A DNA stretch of 46,432 nt from NCBI GenBank assembly GCA_030651575.1, contig JAUSFB010000038.1:1-46432 (forward strand). The letters are read 5' to 3'. Made by a program: the position numbers and the translations under genes. Origin of the DNA: Phaeospirillum sp. GTDB taxonomy: Bacteria; Pseudomonadota; Alphaproteobacteria; Rhodospirillales; Magnetospirillaceae. Below, in pieces: positions 21,375 through 28,820 of this stretch (positions within the stretch are counted from its first letter, which is position 1; each line of letters begins with the position of its first letter). The notes beneath the pieces were generated by a model, which saw only the letters and a program-made list of their open reading frames with translations, made no database searches and was not told the origin of the DNA.

Positions 21375-23954
21375 ATGACGAACAAAAGCCGCGGCACGGC
21401 AATCACCAAGGTGGAACGTCCAGTGCCCCCAGATCAGCTCATCGAGCGCATCGTTCAAAAATCGCTGCTAAGCTGCTCACCCGGCACATCGATCCTCGAT
21501 GCGGCCCGCAGCATGGCCGAGGGCCGTTGCAGCTCCATCGTCGTTATCGATAACGGCAGGCCCGTCGGCATCTGGACCGAACATGACGCGCTGGCGGTGG
21601 ATCTCACCGACCCCACGGCCTTTGCCCAGCCGATCGCCACGGTGATGAGTCATCCGATCAAGACCATTGCCGCCGGCACCACCGTCGGCGACGCCGGAAT
21701 GCGCTTCAAGCTGGAGGGCGTGCGACACTTCGTGGTGGTCGACGAGGCCGGCGAGGCCACCGGAATCGTCAGCCAAAGCGACGTCATCCTGCGTCACGGC
21801 GTCGAGCACTTCCTGGTGTTGCGCAATGTCCGCTCGGCCATCAACCGGCCCATGGTCACCATCGCCGCCGACGCGTCGCTGAAGGATGCCGTGGCGCAAC
21901 TCCATTCCGCCCGCGCCGATGCCGCCGTGGTGCTGGGCGACGACGCCACCGACCCCGGCATCATCACCGAACGCGACATCATCCGCCTGATCGCCTCGCA
22001 CAAGGCGATCCCCGCGACGGTGGGCCAGATCGCCAGCCGCCCCCTGGTCACCGTCCGCGAGGATGACAGCCTGCTGGGGGCGCGCAACCTTCTGGAAGAA
22101 AAGGGCATCCGCCACATCGCCGTCACCGACAAGGCCGACGTGCTGATCGGGCTGCTGTCGTTCTCCGACATCCTGGCCACGCTGCAATACGAATACGTCC
22201 ACCGCCTGGACGAGGCCCTGCGCGAACGCGACGCGGCCCTGCTGCGATCGCGCAAGGATCTCAGTCTGGCGCGCAAGGTGATCGAGGCGTCGCTGGACGG
22301 CATCATGATCATCGACGCCAACAATCGGATCGAGTTCGCGAACCCCGCCTTCACCCATATGACCGGCTACACGCCGGAAGAGATCATCGGCCAGAACCCC
22401 AGCATCTTGAAGTCCGGCCGCCACGACGACGCGTTCTACCAGCACATGTACGAGATACTGGCCAAGCAGGACTACTGGCAGGGCGAGATCTGGAACCGCC
22501 GCAAGAACGGCGAAATCTTCCCCGAATGGCTGACCATCAACGTCATCCGCGACGAGGACGGCGACGTCTCGCAATACGCCGCCATCTTCAGCGACATCAC
22601 CGAGCGCAAGAAGACCGAGGAGCGGATCAAGAATCTGGCCTATTTCGACGTCCTGACCGCCCTGCCCAACCGGCGGCTATTCACCGACCGGCTTCAGATC
22701 GCCATCGCCAACGCCCATCGCCACGGCCATCTGATGGCGATCATGTTCCTCGACCTTGACCTGTTCAAACGCATCAACGATTCGCTGGGCCACGGCATCG
22801 GCGATCAGGTGCTGATCGAAACCGCCGCCCGCCTGGGTCACTGCCTGCGCGAGGGCGACACGGTGGCCCGGCTGGGCGGTGACGAGTTCACCATCCTGCT
22901 GCCCGAGATCGAGCATGTCGAGGACGCCGCCAAGCTGGCCGAACGCCTGATCGCCCACGTCAAGCAACCCTTCCTCATCGACGAGCACGAGCTGTACGTC
23001 ACCACCTCCATCGGCATCGCCGTCTACCCCGACGATGGCGAATCGGTGGAAACCTTGATCAAGAACGCCGATACCGCCATGTATCGGGCCAAGGATCTGG
23101 GCCGCAACAGCTATCAGCTTTATACCCCGGCCATGAACGCCCGCTCGTTCGAGCGCCTGACCATGGAAGCCAGCCTGCGCCACGCGGTGACGCGGGGCGA
23201 GTTCAGGCTGGCCTATCAGGTCAAGGTCGACATGACCACCGGCCGCATGTCCGGCGTCGAGGCGCTGGTGCGCTGGCACCACCCGGAGATGGGTCTGGTC
23301 TCGCCCGCCGACTTCATCCCGCTGGCCGAGGATATGGGCGTCATCTCCGATATCGGCGAATGGGTGCTGCGCGAGGCCTGCAAGCAGTGCAAGCACTGGC
23401 ACGACCTGGGCCTGCCGCCGGTCCGCATCGCCGTCAACGTCTCGGCGATCCAGTTCCGCGAGACCAAGGTGCCCGAAGTGGTCGCCCGCGCGCTGCGCGA
23501 TACCGGCCTGTCGCCCCACTTCCTTGAACTGGAGCTGACCGAATCCGTGCTGATGCAGCGGGTCGACGAGGTGGTGGTCGTCCTCAAGGAGCTGCGCGCC
23601 ATGGGCATCCGCATCTCCATCGACGACTTCGGAACCGGATATTCCAGCCTCAGCTATCTCAAGCGCATGCCCATCGACGCGCTGAAGGTCGACCGCTCAT
23701 TCGTCAACGACATCTTCGGCGACGACGATCAGGCCACCGACGAAGGCGCCGAGATCGTCTCGACCATCATCAACCTCGCCCACAACCTGAAGCTTAAAGC
23801 CATCGCCGAGGGGGTGGAAACCGCCGCCCAGGCCGCCTTCCTCCACTCCAAGGGCTGCGACGAGGTCCAGGGCTTCCTGATCAGCCGTCCGGTCTCGGGC
23901 GAGGATCTGATCAGCCTGTTCGACCGCAATCTGCTGCCGGAGGCGCAGACTTAG
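21375..23954 (+). CDS. CBS(x4)-PAS-GGDEF-EAL cyclic-di-GMP enzyme
   Basis: 859 residues with no membrane segment. Two CBS pairs occupy about 20-275 (repeats of the VMSHPIKTIAAGTTVGDA and IASRPLVTVREDDSLLGA kind), then a short helix, a PAS domain (about 298-412, ending FSDITERKKTEER), GGDEF (about 420-590) and EAL (about 600-850). GGDEF is intact (RLGGDEFTIL, near residue 500) and has the inhibitory-site RxxD (REGD) five residues before it. EAL is intact (VEALVRWHHP, near 629), with DDFGTGYSSLSYLK further on. CBS pairs usually bind adenine nucleotides, so the enzyme may couple energy status to c-di-GMP synthesis or breakdown. AGGAGA lies upstream of the ATG. Confidence 0.94.
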   Translation: MTNKSRGTAITKVERPVPPDQLIERIVQKSLLSCSPGTSILDAARSMAEGRCSSIVVIDNGRPVGIWTEHDALAVDLTDPTAFAQPIATVMSHPIKTIAAGTTVGDAGMRFKLEGVRHFVVVDEAGEATGIVSQSDVILRHGVEHFLVLRNVRSAINRPMVTIAADASLKDAVAQLHSARADAAVVLGDDATDPGIITERDIIRLIASHKAIPATVGQIASRPLVTVREDDSLLGARNLLEEKGIRHIAVTDKADVLIGLLSFSDILATLQYEYVHRLDEALRERDAALLRSRKDLSLARKVIEASLDGIMIIDANNRIEFANPAFTHMTGYTPEEIIGQNPSILKSGRHDDAFYQHMYEILAKQDYWQGEIWNRRKNGEIFPEWLTINVIRDEDGDVSQYAAIFSDITERKKTEERIKNLAYFDVLTALPNRRLFTDRLQIAIANAHRHGHLMAIMFLDLDLFKRINDSLGHGIGDQVLIETAARLGHCLREGDTVARLGGDEFTILLPEIEHVEDAAKLAERLIAHVKQPFLIDEHELYVTTSIGIAVYPDDGESVETLIKNADTAMYRAKDLGRNSYQLYTPAMNARSFERLTMEASLRHAVTRGEFRLAYQVKVDMTTGRMSGVEALVRWHHPEMGLVSPADFIPLAEDMGVISDIGEWVLREACKQCKHWHDLGLPPVRIAVNVSAIQFRETKVPEVVARALRDTGLSPHFLELELTESVLMQRVDEVVVVLKELRAMGIRISIDDFGTGYSSLSYLKRMPIDALKVDRSFVNDIFGDDDQATDEGAEIVSTIINLAHNLKLKAIAEGVETAAQAAFLHSKGCDEVQGFLISRPVSGEDLISLFDRNLLPEAQT

Positions 23955-23965
23955 AAACTTGCCCT

Positions 23966-25156
23966 CTACCCAACCGGAACCGCCCGCTCCGACGGTAGTT
24001 GCGACGCCGCCACCGCGACCACCGCCGCCGAGACAGCCAGCAGCACGAACAGCGCCTCGAACCCGCCGAACGCGCCGCGCATCACCGAGACCAGCGGCAC
24101 CCCCAGCCCCGATACCCCGAAGGACAGGACGAATTTGAGGCCAAAGGCGGTACCGCGCCACTTGGCCGGAGTATAGCGCGACAGCAGCAGATTTTCGGCC
24201 GGAATGGCCGCCATGTTGAAGGTGACCGCCAGCACCGCGACCACCACCAGCCCCAGCCCCGAAGCGTAGCCCACCCCCAGCAACAGCGGCACCTGCACCG
24301 CCGCCACCACCAGATAGATCCGCTTGGGCGACAGCCGGTCCGCAAGGTGGCCAGCCAGGATCTGAGTCAGACCGGCCAGCAGATAAACCACGGTGACGCC
24401 GCCCGCCGCCACCCAGATGCCGGCGTCGCCCAGCCGCTCGGCGAACAGCTTGGGCAAGGCGGGCTGCGTCGCCTGATAGACCAACCCGGCGCACAACATG
24501 GTCACCGACAGCACCAGACCGGCACGGACGGTATCGCCTCTGCTGGCGACCGGCTCGGGCCTGCGGTCGCCTTTGGTCTCGACCACCACGCCCTTGGCCA
24601 GCATCACCAGGAATAGCAGACCGGTGGCGATCACCGCCACGCCCGGCACGATGAAGGCGGCGCGCCAGCCCGAACTCGCGATCAGGACGCCGGCGACCAG
24701 TCCGGCCAGGGCCGGACCGATGCCGCCGAAGACGCCGTTGAGGCCGATGGCCTTGCCCTTATCCTCGGCGTTGCGGATCAGCCAAGCGATGCCCACCGGA
24801 TGATAGATCGAGCCGAACAGGCCCATCAGCCCCAGCGCCGCAGCCAGCATCCACGGCCCCTGGGCAAGGCCGACACCCACGGCCGCGGCTCCCAGGCCCA
24901 GGAAGTAGACCGCCATCATCCCCACCGTGCTCCAGCGGTCGCCCAGCCATCCGGCCAGCGGCGCCATCAGGCCGTAGAGCAACTTGCCGGCAACGATCAA
25001 CGCCAGCACCTCCTCGTAGGACAGCCCCATCTCGGCCGGCAGCACCAACGCCGAAATAAAGAAGATCGGCTCGAAAATATGCGCATAGGCGTGACCGGCG
25101 CAGGAAAAGGCCAGCGAGGCGCGGGCGGAACGGTGGGAAATGGCGGACGGGGACAT
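23966..25156 (-). CDS. Major facilitator superfamily permease
   Basis: About 396 residues from the chosen ATG. Twelve hydrophobic segments can be traced, with the MFS loop signature GWLGDRWSTVGMM between helices 2 and 3 and the related GHLADRLSPKRIYL in the second half. I do not recognise the substrate. The start is uncertain: the frame is open to 25264, with ATGs at 25264 and 25198, but the family-like sequence begins after MSPSAISHRSARASLAFS. No clear Shine-Dalgarno precedes any of them. It is convergent with the GGDEF-EAL gene (11-base gap). Confidence 0.83.
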   Translation of the reverse strand: MSPSAISHRSARASLAFSCAGHAYAHIFEPIFFISALVLPAEMGLSYEEVLALIVAGKLLYGLMAPLAGWLGDRWSTVGMMAVYFLGLGAAAVGVGLAQGPWMLAAALGLMGLFGSIYHPVGIAWLIRNAEDKGKAIGLNGVFGGIGPALAGLVAGVLIASSGWRAAFIVPGVAVIATGLLFLVMLAKGVVVETKGDRRPEPVASRGDTVRAGLVLSVTMLCAGLVYQATQPALPKLFAERLGDAGIWVAAGGVTVVYLLAGLTQILAGHLADRLSPKRIYLVVAAVQVPLLLGVGYASGLGLVVVAVLAVTFNMAAIPAENLLLSRYTPAKWRGTAFGLKFVLSFGVSGLGVPLVSVMRGAFGGFEALFVLLAVSAAVVAVAASQLPSERAVPVG

Positions 25157-25333
25157 TTTTGAAAAACCGGCTGTCGATTGGTCGGACCACTCTGCCATCA
25201 AGGGCGCCGGAAATGCAATCCAAGCCGAGCCGGAGCAATGCCGTCCCGGCAAGCACTCTTGCATCCCACCGGGCTTTGAACGACATTGGAGCGTGGTTTT
25301 GGCTCCCCTTAAATCCGGCTTGGCGGTTACTCA

Positions 25334-25960
25334 ATGAGCATGACGTCCGTACTCATCGTCGCCTTCGCAGCGGGCGTCGTTCTTATCGTCGGCGGCGGGC
25401 TCGTGATGTATATGGCGGGTCTGGTCAAGAGCGCCTACGAATTGAAGGTCCAGATCAACGCCGATATCGACGAACGACTCGGCAAGATGACCGAGGATCT
25501 CGACAAGAAAAGCCGCTGGATCAAGCGCGACCTGCTGGAGGAAATCGAAAAGATCAAGGCCGCGCTGGAGAGCGACAACGCCCGCAAGTTCCAGGAACTG
25601 GGAGAACCGGTGCTCAAGCGTATCGAGGAATTGGACCAGATCATCCGCAAGGAACGGGGTGAGTGGATCAAGGCGATCGAGAGCGACCGCGAGAACCTGA
25701 CCAAGCTGGATGCCAAGATCGGCGGGCTGCGCCGCGATATAAAACGGCTGGAACTGAAAGCGGGCATTACCCCCCAGGCCGAAGGCAACGCCGCATCCGC
25801 CCTGGACGCCGCCAGCGCCGCCCTGGCGGCCAAGGGCGACGCCGTACCGCCGACCGACGCCACCGCACCGGAGGAGCCCGCCGCCGCCGCAAACCCGACG
25901 CCCACCGACACCAAGACCATGAGCGGCTTCCTTCCCGATCTCGGCGCGCGAAAGACCTGA
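25334..25960 (+). CDS. Membrane-anchored coiled-coil protein, function unknown
   Basis: 208 residues: one N-terminal membrane helix (SVLIVAFAAGVVLIVGGGLVMYMAGLV), a charged helical region of about 110 residues with heptad-like spacing (MTEDLDKKSRWIKRDLLEEI; LKRIEELDQIIRKERGEWIKAI), then an Ala/Pro/Thr-rich disordered tail ending FLPDLGARKT. No enzymatic motif is visible. It precedes the HD-GYP gene by three bases and is probably in the same operon, so it may be a scaffold or partner for it. I do not recognise a named family. Confidence 0.75.
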   Translation: MSMTSVLIVAFAAGVVLIVGGGLVMYMAGLVKSAYELKVQINADIDERLGKMTEDLDKKSRWIKRDLLEEIEKIKAALESDNARKFQELGEPVLKRIEELDQIIRKERGEWIKAIESDRENLTKLDAKIGGLRRDIKRLELKAGITPQAEGNAASALDAASAALAAKGDAVPPTDATAPEEPAAAANPTPTDTKTMSGFLPDLGARKT

Positions 25961-25963
25961 GCC

Positions 25964-27262
25964 TTGCCCATCCTGATCGGTTCACAGCTTAAACGTCGCC
26001 TGGCTCTGCGGCTTTGCCTCGGCGGCATCCTCATCGCCACGACTCTGGGCGGGGGAGTGTTCTGGTACGAAATTGAACGGATCGAGCATGGCTTCGTCGC
26101 CGAGGCGGTCGAGCAGGCCCGGACCCTCTCGCCCAACCTGCCATCCCGGCTGGACGCCACCACCGCTCCACAGGTGCAGGCGGCCCTGGAAGCCTTCCTG
26201 CGCGGCAATGAACGCGGGGCCTCCGATCATTTCGCCGGGGCAGAAATCTACGCCCGCGATCATTCCACGCTGGCCGAAGCCATTTTGCCCCGGGCCGGAG
26301 CCGCCGCCCAGGCCATCGACCGCACCGGCCACGTCTTCCCCGACCCCGGTGAAAGCTGGTACTTCAAGCATGTCGTGGCCGGAGAAATCTATCTTCAGGT
26401 CATGACCGGCCTTGCCGCCGGCGCCGACGGCCCGTCGGCGGGCTATTTCGAGGGCCTGTATCACGTCTCTCCGGCGCACATCGCCGATGCCAGGAATGCC
26501 GGGCTGCGAACCACCATCTTGGTGATCTTGTCGGTTCTGGCCACCTCGGGCCTGCTTTACCCCATCATCCTCCAGCTCAACAGCCGCATGGTGGCCGGAT
26601 CACGCGCCCTGCTCGCCGCCAATATCGGCGCCATCGAGATGCTGGGAAACGCCATCGCCAAACGCGACAGCGACACCAACAGCCATAATTACCGGGTCAC
26701 CATCTACGCCCTGCGCCTCGCCGAGGCGATCAAGCTGGACCCCGGAAAGATCCGCAGCCTGATCAAGGGCGCCTTCCTGCACGATGTGGGAAAGCTGGCC
26801 ATTCCGGATTCGATTCTGCTCAAACCGGGCAAGCTGGACGACGTCGAGTTCGAAATCATGAAGACCCACGTCTCCCACGGCCTCGACGTGGTCAAGCGAT
26901 TCGAATGGCTGCGAGATGCCGCCGACGTCGTCACCAGCCACCACGAGAAGTTCGACGGCAGCGGCTATACCGCCGGGCTGGCGGGTGATCAGATCCCCCT
27001 CAACGCTCGGATCTTCGCCATCGCCGACGTCTTTGACGCCCTGACCTCCCGACGCCCCTACAAGGAACCGCTGCCGGTGGAACAAGCCACCGCCATCATG
27101 CTGGCCGGGCGCGGCAGCCATTTCGACCCCAGCCTGCTGGATACGTTCTTCACCATGGCGGGCGATCTCTTCGCCGAGTTCGGCAGCAGCGAGGATCTGG
27201 CGCTGGACGAGACCCTGCGTCGCCTCTCGACCCCCTATTTCCTGTCGCTGCTGGCGGATTAA
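25964..27262 (+). CDS. Membrane sensor with HD-GYP domain (c-di-GMP phosphodiesterase)
   Basis: 432 residues. An N-terminal helix (LCLGGILIATTLGGGVFWYEI), an extracytoplasmic domain of about 150 residues, a second helix (TTILVILSVLATSGLLYPIIL), then the HD-GYP domain (about 225-425). Motifs are intact: FLHDVGKLAIPDSIL, HHEKFDGSGY (the usual proline after GY is replaced by Thr), and ADVFDALTSRRPYK. This class hydrolyses c-di-GMP to GMP or pGpG in a two- or three-metal site. The start is a TTG three bases after the preceding stop; no later start keeps the full first helix. Confidence 0.92.
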   Translation: MPILIGSQLKRRLALRLCLGGILIATTLGGGVFWYEIERIEHGFVAEAVEQARTLSPNLPSRLDATTAPQVQAALEAFLRGNERGASDHFAGAEIYARDHSTLAEAILPRAGAAAQAIDRTGHVFPDPGESWYFKHVVAGEIYLQVMTGLAAGADGPSAGYFEGLYHVSPAHIADARNAGLRTTILVILSVLATSGLLYPIILQLNSRMVAGSRALLAANIGAIEMLGNAIAKRDSDTNSHNYRVTIYALRLAEAIKLDPGKIRSLIKGAFLHDVGKLAIPDSILLKPGKLDDVEFEIMKTHVSHGLDVVKRFEWLRDAADVVTSHHEKFDGSGYTAGLAGDQIPLNARIFAIADVFDALTSRRPYKEPLPVEQATAIMLAGRGSHFDPSLLDTFFTMAGDLFAEFGSSEDLALDETLRRLSTPYFLSLLAD

Positions 27263-28677
27263 CGAAAGTAATCGTCCGCCGCGATGGCGAAGTTCAGACC
27301 CTCGGCGTCGCGCAGATGGAAGGTGGTAATTCCAACCAGATTCCCGGCGGCATCGAATAGTCCGCCTCCCGACGATCCCGCCGAGATCGGGGCCGAGGTC
27401 TGGACGTAACGCAGCCCCTTGATAGTGCGCAGCCCCGACACCAGCCCCTGGCCCAGGGTGGCCTCCAACCCCTTGGGGGCTCCGATGGAATAGACCGTCT
27501 CGCCGACCTTGAGATCCTCCCACGGCCGCACGCCGGGCACCGCCGACAGGCGACCGGGCGACACCGTCAACTGACAGCGGTCGGTCAGGCCGTCGCCGCC
27601 CGAAGCGGAGGCGCGGAGCATCTGCCCCCCCTGACGCAACCAGATCACCGGCATTTCGTCGATCACATGGCAATTGGTGATCAAAGTGCGCTCGTCCATG
27701 GCCACCGCCGACCCGAACCGAACCCGGTTGGCCTTCATATCCTCGTCATTGCGCGCCGCGACCACCACGAAGACCGAACGGCCGACGGTGGCGAAGACCT
27801 CTTCCGCCCCGACCTTGGTCCGCCCAGGCGAACGGCGCAGCGATGCCGGCAATTGCTGCCACGGCGGCAATTTGTGAACCCCGGCCATGCTTGCGCCGTG
27901 ACCGGCGGGTGGCACGCCCAGGGCGGCGGGAATCTCCACCGGCCCCTGCCGGTCGGGCAGGCGTCCCGGCCGCCACGCCGCCGCCGAGGCCTCGACCTTG
28001 GCCCTGAGATCGGCGGGCACCATCCGCGACAACTCCCCTTTCAGAAAATAGGCCTCGTTGCCGCAGTCGCCGTAATGAAACCGGCTTTCGAATAGCGGAT
28101 GGCCTTCGGCCAGACTGGGATCGCGACTGTTTCCGGCGGCGACATAGGCCCAAAACAGCGCCTGAGACCGATTTTTTTCCAACCAGCCGCCCCGGTCATG
28201 GCCGTGGGACAGGCGGAGCTGCGCCAGACAATTTCCCTCGCCGGCCAGGACGGTATACAGCTCGGCGGCGGCGGATCCGTCTTCTCCCTCCAGCAGCAGG
28301 GCGCGCACCAGCCTGGCCCAGGCCGCGCCCTGGGTGACCGCCCGATCAAGATAGGCGCGGGCCTTGAAGGTGTCCTTCAAAGCGCCGCGACCATACCAAT
28401 TGGCGTCGAACAGCCGACGCAGCGCCACGACATTGCCGACGGCGGCGGCCTGCTCCCACCAGGAGATGGCGGCGGCGGGATCGTAGAGTCGCTGGCTGGC
28501 GTCGGCCAGGGCATCGCCCAGCGCCAATGCGGCATGAACGTCGCCGGCATTAGCGGCGGCGGAACATTGGCTGAGTTCGGAAGGACCATTCGGCTTGGCC
28601 GGGCACGCGGCATAGGCCGGCCCCTCCACCCATGCGGCGACCATGGTCGCCAAGATCCACACCCACCGCGAGCTCAT
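27259..28677 (-). CDS. Exported protein with Sel1-like repeats and a trypsin-like protease domain
   Basis: 472 residues. A signal peptide (WVWILATMVAAWVEGPAYA) is followed by helical Sel1/TPR-like repeats to about 250 (ANAGDVHAALALGDALADAS; WWEQAAAVGNVVALRRLFDANWYGRGALKD), then a trypsin-like domain (about 300-472). His is in LITNCHVIDEM and Ser in SAGSSGGGLFD; the Asp is not clear, since the region that should hold it reads DGLTDRCQLTVSP. The domain resembles the compact HtrA-like S1 peptidases but has no PDZ. Its last codon overlaps the HD-GYP stop convergently. Substrate unknown. Confidence 0.85.
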   Translation of the reverse strand: MSSRWVWILATMVAAWVEGPAYAACPAKPNGPSELSQCSAAANAGDVHAALALGDALADASQRLYDPAAAISWWEQAAAVGNVVALRRLFDANWYGRGALKDTFKARAYLDRAVTQGAAWARLVRALLLEGEDGSAAAELYTVLAGEGNCLAQLRLSHGHDRGGWLEKNRSQALFWAYVAAGNSRDPSLAEGHPLFESRFHYGDCGNEAYFLKGELSRMVPADLRAKVEASAAAWRPGRLPDRQGPVEIPAALGVPPAGHGASMAGVHKLPPWQQLPASLRRSPGRTKVGAEEVFATVGRSVFVVVAARNDEDMKANRVRFGSAVAMDERTLITNCHVIDEMPVIWLRQGGQMLRASASGGDGLTDRCQLTVSPGRLSAVPGVRPWEDLKVGETVYSIGAPKGLEATLGQGLVSGLRTIKGLRYVQTSAPISAGSSGGGLFDAAGNLVGITTFHLRDAEGLNFAIAADDYFR

Positions 28678-28755
28678 GGCTTCTCCCTGATGCTCAGACC
28701 CTTACGATGCGGAAAGTAAGGAACTCGTCGGCAGGAGTTTAGCGCGGAGTCGGGC

Positions 28756-28776
28756 TCGGGTCTTTACCCGATTTTT
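28756..28776 (+). terminator. Intrinsic-terminator-like hairpin facing plus, between two minus-strand genes
   Basis: Arms TCGGGT (28756-28761) and ACCCGA (28766-28771) with a CTTT loop, then five T (28772-28776). The U-tract lies only on the plus side, but both neighbouring genes run on the minus strand. It could end an antisense or small transcript begun upstream, or arise by chance. Confidence 0.45.
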
Positions 28777-28820
28777 GACATTCATCAATGAAATGTGAAT
28801 ATTTTATACGGATTTCCCTG

